This document shows, piece after piece, positions 1 through 7,849 of a stretch of DNA of 57,707 bases. The notes below the pieces were generated by a model. That model ran no database searches, was not told the origin of the DNA, and worked only from the letters and a program-made list of their open reading frames with translations. Origin of the DNA: Verrucomicrobiales bacterium (GTDB lineage: Bacteria > Verrucomicrobiota > Verrucomicrobiia > Limisphaerales > UBA9464); the NCBI GenBank assembly GCA_027488845.1, contig JAIYBC010000049.1:1-57707 (forward strand), written 5' to 3'. Position 1 is the stretch's first letter, and each line of letters starts with the position of its first letter. A program made the translations under genes and the position numbers.

Positions 1-392
1 CAAAACAGGCCTCCACAAAAACATCTCAACCACCTCAACAACAACGGGATACAGAAGCTCCGAATCTTCACGACCTTTTTGCGACGTTTCCGAGCAGTCT
101 CGGTCCGCCTGGGGCATGAGCACCGAGAACCCATCCTTTTGCGCCTGATTCCCAAGGAGTTCAGGGGAATCAGCACTGTTTGCCCCGGTTGCCGCGGACG
201 ATTCCGGGATTCCTTCGAAGTCGGCGCCCTCTGGCTGATGCAGTCCAACGGATCTCGCATTCTCCGGTTTGAATCCTTGGTGCCGATCCACACGATCCAA
301 TGGCGGCAACGGATTTCCTGCCTTTTTCAGCGGATCTCCGATTCGGGTTGAAGTTGCGCCGTTCCTGGCAAGTCGGGATCTTTCGAAGCCCC
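1..392. other. Upstream stretch with no recognised gene
   Basis: The first ~75 bases are A/C-rich and the rest is ordinary GC-rich sequence. Short open frames exist on both strands but none resembles a known protein or shows a coding-like composition. It probably holds the promoter of the haem protein that starts at 393, but I cannot point to convincing -35/-10 boxes. Confidence 0.4.
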
Positions 393-1115
393 ATGAAGCT
401 CGCACTCCTCGTCGCCGTTTTGCCTGCGTTTTCCGCATTTGCGGTCGATTCGGACAAGTCGAACCGCTCACTGCCTCCCGCTGCCAACCGCAAAGTGGAA
501 TTCATCAGCGAGATCTACCCGATTTTCCACGCGGCCTGCATCCCTTGTCACGGCCCCGAGAAGCAGAAGGGCAAGTATCGCATGGACACACGGGAAGGTG
601 CCTTCAAGTTGACCTCGGACCACGGCCCGGCGATTGCGCCCAAAGAGAGCGCCAAGAGCGCGATCGTTCTGATGATGGCCGGACAGATCGACGAGATGCT
701 GATGCCGCCGCCCGGTGGCAAACCCGGGGAGAGCGATCCGCTGACCGCTGAGCAGATCGGGCTCATCCGGGCTTGGATCGACCAAGGTGCCGAGTGGCCC
801 GGCGGCCCGATTTCGCTCCAAAGGAAGCCGATCGGATTCGCCGCGCACATCCAACCGGTCTTGAAGCAGTTCTGCTCCGAATGCCACTCCGGGGCGAGCG
901 GACAAGGTGGGTTCCAAGTGGACAGTCTGGCCTCTGTGCTCCGTGGTGGTGAGAACTACGGGAAGGCCGTGATTCCAAAGGATCCCGGTCATTCCCCGTT
1001 GCTGACCATCGTTGGCGGCAAGGACGAAGACATCCCAAAGCCGGAGAAGCACCGGTTGCCCGACAAGACGGTCGAGTTGATCCGCGAATGGATACAATCC
1101 GGAGCTCCGGAGTAG
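393..1115 (+). CDS. Secreted two-haem planctomycete-type cytochrome C domain protein
   Basis: The 240-residue product begins with a signal peptide (MKLALLVAVLPAFSAFA). It has two haem-binding CxxCH motifs, CIPCH in the first half and CSECH in the second. Each is followed by a region ending in an RxWIxxGA-type motif (RAWIDQGAEWP and REWIQSGAPE). This duplicated arrangement is typical of the PSCyt1/cytochrome C domain of Planctomycetes and Verrucomicrobia, so the protein is probably periplasmic and redox-active or haem-binding. In those phyla the domain is often fused to PSD1/PSCyt2 domains; here it stands alone. I chose the ATG at 393 because it gives the signal peptide; an in-frame ATG at 300 would add 31 residues ahead of it. 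No partner gene is visible upstream. Confidence 0.85.
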   Translation: MKLALLVAVLPAFSAFAVDSDKSNRSLPPAANRKVEFISEIYPIFHAACIPCHGPEKQKGKYRMDTREGAFKLTSDHGPAIAPKESAKSAIVLMMAGQIDEMLMPPPGGKPGESDPLTAEQIGLIRAWIDQGAEWPGGPISLQRKPIGFAAHIQPVLKQFCSECHSGASGQGGFQVDSLASVLRGGENYGKAVIPKDPGHSPLLTIVGGKDEDIPKPEKHRLPDKTVELIREWIQSGAPE

Positions 1116-1213
1116 CGACCACCAATGGGGCTGAGACCTCTCACGGGGCACGCTGTGGCATTCACCGGATTCCATCGAGCGGGCTTCCGAGGATCGGATT
1201 CAATTGGCAGCGC

Positions 1214-1271
1214 CGGGAGGTCTCCCGAGCCTAGAAAACCTCTCCCGGCCTCCGCTTCGTCGAAGCGGAGG
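1214..1271. repeat. Hairpin-rich element between convergent genes
   Basis: Two hairpins lie close together. CGGGAG (1214-1219) pairs with CTCCCG (1222-1227). CCTCCGCTT (1249-1257) pairs with AAGCGGAGG (1263-1271). The first lies just beyond the stop of the minus-strand reductase gene (1231). The second lies inside its 3' end and encodes part of an unusual Pro/Arg-rich tail. It may act as a bidirectional terminator or be a dispersed element that has extended the reading frame. There is no clear U-tract. Confidence 0.5.
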
Positions 1272-2043
1272 GGGGCGCTGGTTTCGGTCGGCTTTCGGGT
1301 GTTCGAGAACCCGTTCTCCTGAGTTGGGAGGTGGTCGATTCAGCGCGAACCGCCTTCCAAATGGCGTACAGTTCCCCGCCGTGACGACGCACTTCAGGAC
1401 GCCCCAATCGAAAGGCATCGGCCAGCTTGGCCGGTGTCCCATCTGCGATCGTCGGACTGACGCCACCCCCGAAGACGAGAGGACACAGGGTCACCCGCAG
1501 TTCGTCGACCAGGCCGGACCGGAACATCGCGGAGTTGAGGCCGCCGCCGCCTTCGCAAACAAGGCGTCGAACACCCCATTTGGATCGAATCCAAACCAAG
1601 GCGGCTTCCAGATCGAGGACGGCGGACGGCGATACCCAGACCGCATCGGCGAGTGACTCCAAGCGTTGCCTCGCGCGAGCCGGGGCCTCCGATGACGTCA
1701 GCACGACAATCGGCGAACCCTTCTCCTTCCAAATCGCTGCCGATGGATTCAGCGACGCCCGGCCGCTGACCACCACGCGAAGGGGCATCGGACTCAAACC
1801 GGAAAGGATTCTTCTACGGCCAAAGGCTTCTCCGCCGTTGCCCAGTGTCGCCCCGGTTTCCTCAACGGTCCTGGCACCACAAAGGACGGCGTCAGCGGTC
1901 GCCCGCAAGGAGTACAGTTCCTTCAGGTCGCGCGGACTTCCGAAGGTGGTCACCTCTCGGCCGGCGGTCGCGATCTTGCCGTCTGCCGTCATCGCCATGT
2001 TCACCACCACCCACGGCCGATGGTTGGCATTGTCCGGCTTCAT
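1231..2043 (-). CDS. RibD C-terminal-domain (dihydrofolate-reductase-like) reductase
   Basis: The 270-residue protein matches the RibD_C/DHFR-like fold. It starts with a VVVNMAMTADGKIA motif, continues with a VLCGARTVEETGATL segment and ends the domain with VCEGGGGLNSAMF and DELRVTLCPLVFGGG. In riboflavin synthesis this domain reduces the ribosyl side chain of a pyrimidine with NADPH. The N-terminal deaminase domain of bifunctional RibD is absent, so this is a stand-alone reductase whose substrate may differ. The last ~30 residues after IWKAVRAE are Arg/Pro/Ser-rich, encoded by a hairpin element, and probably not part of the fold. Its start overlaps the stop of the upstream queA by 4 bases (ATGA), so the two are translated as a coupled pair. 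Confidence 0.8.
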   Translation of the reverse strand: MKPDNANHRPWVVVNMAMTADGKIATAGREVTTFGSPRDLKELYSLRATADAVLCGARTVEETGATLGNGGEAFGRRRILSGLSPMPLRVVVSGRASLNPSAAIWKEKGSPIVVLTSSEAPARARQRLESLADAVWVSPSAVLDLEAALVWIRSKWGVRRLVCEGGGGLNSAMFRSGLVDELRVTLCPLVFGGGVSPTIADGTPAKLADAFRLGRPEVRRHGGELYAIWKAVRAESTTSQLRRTGSRTPESRPKPAPPSASTKRRPGEVF

Positions 2044-3134
2044 CCCTCCACCTCCCCGTGGATCAACATGGCGTCGCCATAGGAGTAGAACCGGTACCGT
2101 TCAGCGACGGCCTCGCGGTAGGCGGCAAGGATCTTCGTGCGTCCTTCGGACCCCGCGGGATCGGCAAAGGCGCTCACCAGCATCAGGAGCGTGCTCTGGG
2201 GAAGATGGAAGTTGGTGATCATGGCGTCGACGGCCTGGAACTGGAACGGCGGCCGGATGAAGATCTCGGTGCGACCTTCACAGGCTTGGATCACCCCCGA
2301 ATTCCGCTGCGCCACGGACTCCAATACGCGTACCGTCGTAGTGCCCACGGCGACGATACGACCTCCCTGCGTCCGAGCCCTGCGGATGGCGGCCGCGGCG
2401 GGCTCACGGATCTCGAAGCGTTCCGAGTGCATCTTGTGATCCTCCAACTCCTCGGATTTCACCGGAAGGAACGTGCCCGCTCCGACGTGCAGGGTGACGG
2501 TTTGTATCTCCACTCCACGAGCGCGGATCTGCTCCAGCAGGGGTAGGGTGAAATGGAGGCCCGCGGTGGGTGCGGCGACGGATCCTTCGGGCGCCGCATA
2601 CACGGTCTGATAACGTGAACGGTCATCGACTCCTCCCCGATTCGCCTGTGACTCGATGTACGGCGGCAGCGGAATCTCACCGATCTCCTGAAGTGCCTGG
2701 AACAGGTTGAGTCCGCTCTCGAATCGGAGGCGGCAATGCCCCTCCTCGTTCTTCTCGATCAGCTCCGCCGTGAACCCAGCCCCGGATCGTCCCGCCTTGG
2801 CGGAGAATCGGAGGAGTGTTCCGGGCCTGACCCTCTTTCCAGGACGCAGCAGCACCCACCAGTCCAGCGGACAAACCTCCTCCAGCAGCAGGATCTCCAC
2901 CAATCCCCCGGTGTCGACCTTTCGGCCGTGAAGACGGGCCGGTATGACCTTGGAGTCGTTCAGCACCAGCACGTCACCCGCCCTGAACCAACGCAGGATA
3001 TCCCGGAACATCTTATGTTCAAGGGTGTTGCGAACCCTGTCCAAAACCAGGAGACGCGAGGCGTCGCGCTCCGCCGCGGGCGTTCCGGCAACGAGTTCCG
3101 GGGGAAGCACGAAATCGAAATCAGAGGTCTTCAC
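2040..3134 (-). CDS. queA: S-adenosylmethionine:tRNA ribosyltransferase-isomerase QueA
   Basis: QueA moves the ribosyl part of S-adenosylmethionine onto 7-aminomethyl-deazaguanine in tRNA, giving epoxyqueuosine at the wobble position. The 364-residue length is normal for the family. Recognisable blocks are FDFVLPPELVAGTPAAERDA at the N-terminus, VLNDSKVIPARLHG, the VAAPTAGLHFT block and MITNFHLPQSTLLMLVSAF near the C-terminus. The gene is the first of a minus-strand pair with the reductase gene and diverges from mraZ across a 324-base AT-richer gap. No other queuosine gene is in the window. Confidence 0.97.
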   Translation of the reverse strand: MKTSDFDFVLPPELVAGTPAAERDASRLLVLDRVRNTLEHKMFRDILRWFRAGDVLVLNDSKVIPARLHGRKVDTGGLVEILLLEEVCPLDWWVLLRPGKRVRPGTLLRFSAKAGRSGAGFTAELIEKNEEGHCRLRFESGLNLFQALQEIGEIPLPPYIESQANRGGVDDRSRYQTVYAAPEGSVAAPTAGLHFTLPLLEQIRARGVEIQTVTLHVGAGTFLPVKSEELEDHKMHSERFEIREPAAAAIRRARTQGGRIVAVGTTTVRVLESVAQRNSGVIQACEGRTEIFIRPPFQFQAVDAMITNFHLPQSTLLMLVSAFADPAGSEGRTKILAAYREAVAERYRFYSYGDAMLIHGEVEG

Positions 3135-3223
3135 TTCTCAAATGGGAGAAAAAGGGGATCGCATACCCGACCACCCACACACAGCCGCATCCACAAACCC
3201 CTCAGCATTCATGGTTTACACTA

Positions 3224-3241
3224 TTCACAGCGAAATGTGAA
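3224..3241. promoter_or_regulatory. Perfect 6-6-6 palindrome, operator-like
   Basis: TTCACA (3224-3229), a 6-base spacer and TGTGAA (3236-3241) form an exact inverted repeat 83 bases upstream of the queA start. It looks like a binding site for a dimeric regulator. The half-sites are in the opposite order to a CRP site (TGTGA-N6-TCACA), so I do not assign it to CRP. Confidence 0.45.
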
Positions 3242-3254
3242 CAACCAGTGAAGA

Positions 3255-3295
3255 GCAAAAAGTCGGGAAACAGCTATCGTTAGTTGCAAAAAGTC
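3255..3295 (+). promoter_or_regulatory. Direct repeat GCAAAAAGTC x2 upstream of mraZ
   Basis: GCAAAAAGTC occurs at 3255-3264 and again at 3286-3295, a spacing of 31 bases or about three helical turns. Both are followed shortly by GGG. MraZ of other bacteria represses its own operon by binding short direct repeats upstream of mraZ, usually TGGGA-type. These repeats have a different sequence, so a role as a lineage-specific MraZ operator is only inference. Confidence 0.35.
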
Positions 3296-3458
3296 TTAGG
3301 GCTCGGGTACAAAGTTGCAGCGCTTGGGAGGGAAAGTGGATCCCCAGTGTCGAATAGGGTCCGGCCAGGTGTGTGCAGGAGCACGTTCCGAGTCGAATCC
3401 CAGTCGAAATCGGGGACCGGAAATCGGGTTTCGGGAACGCGGGAACAGGCAACGAGTC

Positions 3459-3968
3459 ATGGCATCCAGCGACGTCAAAGAACCGGGGACGAATCCCCCG
3501 TCGGCAATGATGCCGGCGGCCGGATGTCCCCGCTTCACTTGGCGTTATGAACATCAGATCGATGGCCAAGGTCGAGCCTCTCTTCCGAGCAAGTGGCGTC
3601 CCGAGTCCACCGCCGGGCTGACCTTCATGGCAGTCATGATCAAGCACCCCTCCGAGGCGGAGTTCGTCATGGTGCTGCCGATGGACCAGTTCGAGCGCTT
3701 CATCAATCCCATCTGCGACGGGGACTTCACCGCACCGCTCAAGCTGGCGGAACGCCACGACTACGTCGACCGCATCATCGAACTGGAACTCGACAGCGCC
3801 GGACGTATCGCGCTGCCCAAGGAGATGCGGGCTGCGGCGCAACTGAAGTCCGACGTGATGTTCGTGGGCTGCATCAACCGCTTCGAGCTCTGGAATCCGA
3901 AGGCCTACGAATTGGCCCGGATGTCGGAGCAACTGCTCAAGAAGGTCCAGAACCCGGAGAAGACCTGA
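3459..3968 (+). CDS. mraZ: MraZ, AbrB-like regulator of the dcw cluster
   Basis: MraZ is a ring-forming DNA-binding protein with two SpoVT/AbrB-like repeats that controls the division and cell-wall operon. The first repeat is seen in YEHQIDGQGRASLPSKWR and the second in ELELDSAGRIALPKEMRAA, each with the D-x-x-GR-x-x-LP core. From the ATG at 3459 it is 170 residues, about 20 longer than usual at the N-terminus. A start at one of the two adjacent Met codons near 3507 would give the usual length and cannot be excluded. It is the first gene of the cluster, and the next gene starts 2 bases after its stop. Confidence 0.93.
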   Translation: MASSDVKEPGTNPPSAMMPAAGCPRFTWRYEHQIDGQGRASLPSKWRPESTAGLTFMAVMIKHPSEAEFVMVLPMDQFERFINPICDGDFTAPLKLAERHDYVDRIIELELDSAGRIALPKEMRAAAQLKSDVMFVGCINRFELWNPKAYELARMSEQLLKKVQNPEKT

Positions 3969-3970
3969 TC

Positions 3971-4375
3971 ATGAAGTTTCCTGCACTGCTGAACCCGAAG
4001 AGCTGGTTCATGCCCCGGCCGGCGTCGGACCGGACGCACGTGGGCACCGGGACGCCTTCGCGTACGGGTGGTGTGCCGATGGGTTCGGTGAAGGCCTTGC
4101 CGGTGGAGCTCGCCAGCCGCCTTTTCTCGTTCGAGAACCGGCGACGCGGCCAAAGCCGATTCGTCCAGGGTGAGCTGGTCCTTCCCGAGGCCCATCCGGT
4201 TCGAAGCGACCTCTTTGAGGACGACGTCGAACTGGTCCGGCGCCGCAAGGTTTCGCGTCTGATCCATGAGACGCGTTCGGCTCCCTCCACTCCGGGACAC
4301 CATGATCGGGAGTTGGCCATCAACCGGCTCCGCCAGCGCGAACCGGTCTCCTCGCGTGTCGTCCAGAATCCCTGA
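3971..4375 (+). CDS. Small basic protein of unknown function in the dcw cluster
   Basis: This 134-residue protein lies between mraZ (gap 2 bases) and rsmH (gap 15 bases), a place where most bacteria have nothing. It has no signal peptide or membrane segment. It is rich in Arg and Pro, with an acidic patch (SDLFEDDVELV) followed directly by RRRK. Its third codon positions are strongly GC-rich, as in its neighbours, which supports it as a true gene. The ATG at 3971 is the natural start. I recognise no family. Its position suggests co-expression with RsmH and a role linked to division or wall synthesis, but that is inference. Confidence 0.7.
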   Translation: MKFPALLNPKSWFMPRPASDRTHVGTGTPSRTGGVPMGSVKALPVELASRLFSFENRRRGQSRFVQGELVLPEAHPVRSDLFEDDVELVRRRKVSRLIHETRSAPSTPGHHDRELAINRLRQREPVSSRVVQNP

Positions 4376-4390
4376 CCCGCTGCATGTCCG

Positions 4391-5320
4391 GTGCCCACGT
4401 TCTCGCACACCCCGGTGATGCCTTCCGAGACGCTGTCCGCCCTGCGGCCGCGGTCGGGAGGACGTTACTTGGACGGGACACTCGGCGGAGCCGGCCATTC
4501 GGAGGCGATACTGACCGCGAGCGCGCCGGACGGCTTCCTCTGCGGCTGCGATCGCGACGACGACGCCTTGGAGGCGGCCGGACGCCGGCTTTCCGTTTTC
4601 CCGGGACGGTTTGAACTGAGGCGGGGGAACTTCTCGGAAGCGGCGGGGTGGATTCCGGCTGGGACCCTGGACGGGGTGTTGCTGGACCTCGGCGTGAGCT
4701 CCCATCAGATCGACAGTCCCGAGAGGGGGTTTTCGTTCCAGCACGACGGTCCGCTCGACATGCGGATGGATCGCCGCGGAGGACCCACCGCAGCGGACCT
4801 GGTAAACGGGCTGCCGGCCGAGGAGTTGGCACGGATCTTCTGGAAATGGGGCGAGGAACGCGAATCGAGACGGATCGCCCGCGCCTTGGAAAGCGAACGG
4901 AGAATGCGTCCCTTCACCACAACCCTGAGCCTGGCCGGATTCATCGAGTCCCTCGTCCCCCGTCGCGGCTCGCGGATCCATCCGGCCACCCGCGTGTTCC
5001 AGGCGCTGCGGATCGCGGTCAACGAGGAGCTTGCCTCGCTTCAGGCGGCGCTTCCGGCGCTCTTCGCCCTGCTGCGTCCCCAAGGCCGGCTTGCGGTCAT
5101 CACCTTCCATTCGTTGGAGGACCGCATCGTGAAGGAGTATTTCCGGACCGAGGCCCGCGGATACGACATCCAGGGATCCTACGACCACCCGGACTTCCGC
5201 ATTCCACGTGCCGCGCGGGGGCTCGACCTCCATCGCCGCGGATTGGTCGCCTCCGACGAGGAGACCGAAGCCAACCCCAGGTCCCGAAGCGCCCGACTCA
5301 GGGTGCTCGAACGCGTCTGA
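4391..5320 (+). CDS. rsmH: 16S rRNA (cytosine-1402-N4) methyltransferase RsmH
   Basis: RsmH (MraW) methylates C1402 of 16S rRNA with S-adenosylmethionine and is the usual second gene of dcw clusters. Diagnostic blocks are HTPVMPSETLSAL, YLDGTLGGAGHSEAIL (SAM loop), DGVLLDLGVSSHQID, RGFSFQHDGPLDMRMD and the C-terminal LAVITFHSLEDRIVKEYF. At 309 residues it has normal length. The start is a GTG at 4391, because the nearby ATG at 4384 is in another frame. The ftsL-like gene begins 2 bases after the stop. Confidence 0.97.
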   Translation: MPTFSHTPVMPSETLSALRPRSGGRYLDGTLGGAGHSEAILTASAPDGFLCGCDRDDDALEAAGRRLSVFPGRFELRRGNFSEAAGWIPAGTLDGVLLDLGVSSHQIDSPERGFSFQHDGPLDMRMDRRGGPTAADLVNGLPAEELARIFWKWGEERESRRIARALESERRMRPFTTTLSLAGFIESLVPRRGSRIHPATRVFQALRIAVNEELASLQAALPALFALLRPQGRLAVITFHSLEDRIVKEYFRTEARGYDIQGSYDHPDFRIPRAARGLDLHRRGLVASDEETEANPRSRSARLRVLERV

Positions 5321-5322
5321 AC

Positions 5323-5718
5323 ATGGCCGGAAGCCCCAATCCCACACCGTCGGAGATCCGGTTCGGCACCGTGCTGCGAGCCATCCTCGGATCGGCGATG
5401 ATCGCAGCCCTCGGCGTGCTTTGGGTCCTGCAGAGCCGGGAGCATCAGCAACTGCAGGATCAGATCACCCTCAGCAAGTCGAACTGCACGGTCTTGACCC
5501 ATCTCATCCGCCAGGATGGACGCAAACTGGACCCACTGCTCACCCGCCCCGCCCTCCTCGCCAAGGTGCAGGAGCTCGGGCTGGGCCTGACCAACATCAC
5601 CTATGGACAGGTGGTGAAGGTCACGAACTCGTCGCGCGAACGCTCCTTGGACATCACCTCACGTCGGCCCTCCCCCCAGGCGCCGGTCCCCGCCATCGCC
5701 ACCGCCGTTCCCCGATGA
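5323..5718 (+). CDS. ftsL: FtsL-like bitopic division protein
   Basis: The protein has 131 residues with a short cytoplasmic N-terminus, one membrane segment at about residues 17-37 (VLRAILGSAMIAALGVLWVL), and then a Q/E/L-rich heptad-like stretch starting SREHQQLQDQITLSKSN. This is the layout of FtsL, which joins FtsB and FtsQ and activates FtsW-FtsI. The family is too divergent for recognition by sequence alone, so the call rests on topology and on the conserved place between rsmH and ftsI. Its stop overlaps the start of ftsI by 4 bases. Confidence 0.75.
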   Translation: MAGSPNPTPSEIRFGTVLRAILGSAMIAALGVLWVLQSREHQQLQDQITLSKSNCTVLTHLIRQDGRKLDPLLTRPALLAKVQELGLGLTNITYGQVVKVTNSSRERSLDITSRRPSPQAPVPAIATAVPR

Positions 5719-7847
5719 ACCAGGACCTCCCCACGAATTCCAATCGGCGCCTGCGGTGCATGGCGTACCTGTTCGGCGGTGTCTTCGCGGTGCTCGCCGG
5801 ACGGCTGGTCTACATCCAGGGACTCCAGCCGGATTCACCGCGCTACACGCTCGGCGGCACGCCGGCCCGGGTCACCTACACCCCGGCGCTCCGAGGCGAG
5901 ATCCTGGACAGCCGCGGACAGCGGATCGTCCATTCCCAGCACGTCTACAACGTCCGGGCGAACCCGGTCCTGATCGGAGGACATGCGGATACCCTGGCGC
6001 GCCATCTCGCACCGGTCCTGGGCACCCCGGCGGAGCAGTTGGCCGAGTCCTTCCGGATCCGCCCCGAGCTCCGCTGGAAGCCGGAACCGAGGACCAACCT
6101 CGCCGGCGGATGGTCCACCAACTGGGTCCAGGCCAGCTTCACCAACCAGAGCGTCCTGGTGGCCACCAACCTCAGTCTGGACGCCTGGACCGCTGTGAAG
6201 ACGAACCTCGCCGCGTATGCCACCGCGGAGGAACTGGGGCTGCGGGCCGCTTGGGCCGCGCTGGATCGTCGCCGACTGAATCCGCCGACCTTCGCCTGGT
6301 GGGACCTGCCGTCCAAGTACCGATTCCGGCGCCAGCTGGCCCTGGAACGCAAGGAGATCGCGAAGGTGCTCCGTCCTCTCCGCATCGCGAACGACGTGAT
6401 CCGGAAGACCGCGCTTGCACCCGAGCTGCTCGAGAACCGGGTCTACCCCCACGAGAAGCTCAGCGCGCCGTTGCTCGGTTCGGTGACCAACGGTCCCGTT
6501 CCGGTCGTCGAGTACCGCACCGCCACCGGCAGCATCCACATCGCAGCCCGGGAACTGCCGCCCCGGGTCCAGGGGGCCTCCGGGATCGAACGCCAGTTCG
6601 ATGACGAACTCCGAGGGGTCCATGGCAAGTCCGTCTCCCGTCGTCGCGGCAGCCGCGAGCTCGCCAACACCCGGGAACTCGACGTCGTCCCGCAGCCCGG
6701 TGCGAACGTCCGCCTCACACTGGACGCCAACCTCCAGTACGTGGCCGAGGACGCCCTTCGCCGTGGCATGGAGCGACTGCGTCCCAACTGGATGTCGGCG
6801 ATCATGATCCGGCCGGCCACCGGTGAGATCCTGGCGCTCGCCAACGCCACCAGCCCGACCTACCTGCCGCCCGGGGTCACCAACGCCGCCTACTACCGGT
6901 CGCAGCCCCAGCGGAACCACGCGGTCTCCGAACTCGTCGAGCCCGGTTCGACGTTCAAGCTGGTCACCTACGCCGCCGCACTCGAGGCGGGTCGTATCAA
7001 CCCGGACTCCCGGATCGACTGCCAAGGCGGCGTCTGGATGCCTCCGACGGGCCGCCGCAAGACCGTGAACGACGCGCGTGGCCACAAGCTCGGCAACGCC
7101 AGCATCGAGGAGGCATTCGCGCTCTCGTCGAACGTCGGCGCCGCCAAGCTCGGCTACTACGAACTCTGGGACCCGAGGAGCGCACCTCGCGGCACGCCGC
7201 TCTGCCGCATGGCGGCGAACTTCGGCTTCATGCGCCGGACCGGGATCCTCTGCGGCGGCGAACCCGATACCCGCATTCCCTCCTGGGACGGCATGGGCAC
7301 CCAGATCATCCTGTCCTACGGGTACGGCATCTACGTGACCCCCCTTCAGGTCACCATGGCCTACGCGGCCATCGCCAATGGCGGCACGCTCATGGAACCG
7401 ATGCTGGTACGCTCCGTGGAGGACGCCTCCGGGAACGTGATCCGGTCCTACACCCCGCGCGTGGTCAACCAGGTCGTCCGCCCGGAAACGGCACGCCAAC
7501 TGGTCCGCCTCCTCACCGCCGTGGTCGGCCCCAAGGGAACCGGCAAGGACGCGGCCATGGCGGAGTACACGGTCGCGGGGAAGACCGGCACGGCCAACAA
7601 GATGACCCGCACCCACCTGGCCAACGGCGTCACCGCCCACTTCAGCACCTTCGTCGGATTCCTGCCGGCGGAGAAGCCGGAGATCTGCCTCCTGGTCTGC
7701 GCCGACGAACCCACGGGAACCGACGGCCGCGCCGCGTACGGCGCCGCCACCATCCCCACCTTCAACCAGATCGCCAGGGAGACCGCCAGCTACCTGACCC
7801 TTCCACCGTCGCCGTCCCTGGCCTTCGACATCTCGACCCGCCACTGA
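5715..7847 (+). CDS. ftsI: Class B penicillin-binding protein FtsI (septal transpeptidase)
   Basis: FtsI cross-links septal peptidoglycan in the periplasm. The 710-residue protein has one N-terminal membrane segment (LFGGVFAVLAGRLVYI), a dimerisation domain including RGEILDSRGQRI, and a C-terminal transpeptidase domain. The active-site motifs are all present: SxxK as STFK (S412-K415), SxN as SSN (471-473) and KTG (623-625). It is somewhat longer than E. coli FtsI, mainly from a large region between the dimerisation motifs and the SxxK. The ATG at 5715 overlaps the ftsL stop, and the murE-like gene follows after 2 bases. Confidence 0.94.
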   Translation: MNQDLPTNSNRRLRCMAYLFGGVFAVLAGRLVYIQGLQPDSPRYTLGGTPARVTYTPALRGEILDSRGQRIVHSQHVYNVRANPVLIGGHADTLARHLAPVLGTPAEQLAESFRIRPELRWKPEPRTNLAGGWSTNWVQASFTNQSVLVATNLSLDAWTAVKTNLAAYATAEELGLRAAWAALDRRRLNPPTFAWWDLPSKYRFRRQLALERKEIAKVLRPLRIANDVIRKTALAPELLENRVYPHEKLSAPLLGSVTNGPVPVVEYRTATGSIHIAARELPPRVQGASGIERQFDDELRGVHGKSVSRRRGSRELANTRELDVVPQPGANVRLTLDANLQYVAEDALRRGMERLRPNWMSAIMIRPATGEILALANATSPTYLPPGVTNAAYYRSQPQRNHAVSELVEPGSTFKLVTYAAALEAGRINPDSRIDCQGGVWMPPTGRRKTVNDARGHKLGNASIEEAFALSSNVGAAKLGYYELWDPRSAPRGTPLCRMAANFGFMRRTGILCGGEPDTRIPSWDGMGTQIILSYGYGIYVTPLQVTMAYAAIANGGTLMEPMLVRSVEDASGNVIRSYTPRVVNQVVRPETARQLVRLLTAVVGPKGTGKDAAMAEYTVAGKTGTANKMTRTHLANGVTAHFSTFVGFLPAEKPEICLLVCADEPTGTDGRAAYGAATIPTFNQIARETASYLTLPPSPSLAFDISTRH

Positions 7848-7849
7848 CC

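Larger units (their letters stand above)
3135..3458. promoter_or_regulatory. Divergent queA/mraZ control region
   Basis: This 324-base gap separates queA (minus) from mraZ (plus), and its left half is clearly more AT-rich than the genes around it. It contains a perfect TTCACA-N6-TGTGAA palindrome (3224-3241) and two copies of GCAAAAAGTC 31 bases apart (3255-3264 and 3286-3295). These are treated as separate entries. It is the only obvious place for the promoter of the 18-kb dcw cluster. I could not identify convincing sigma-70 boxes. The right half (3380-3450) carries degenerate GAAATCGGG-like repetition. Confidence 0.55.

Noticed and set aside
3380-3450. tRNA-like GTTCGAATCC-type text upstream of mraZ
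   Set aside because: The sequence GAGTCGAATCCC is present but no cloverleaf can be built around it.
4648-5322. Long plus-strand frame running into the ftsL-like gene
   Set aside because: It overlaps rsmH in another frame and is Arg/Pro-rich shadow sequence. The ATG at 5323 begins the plausible membrane protein.
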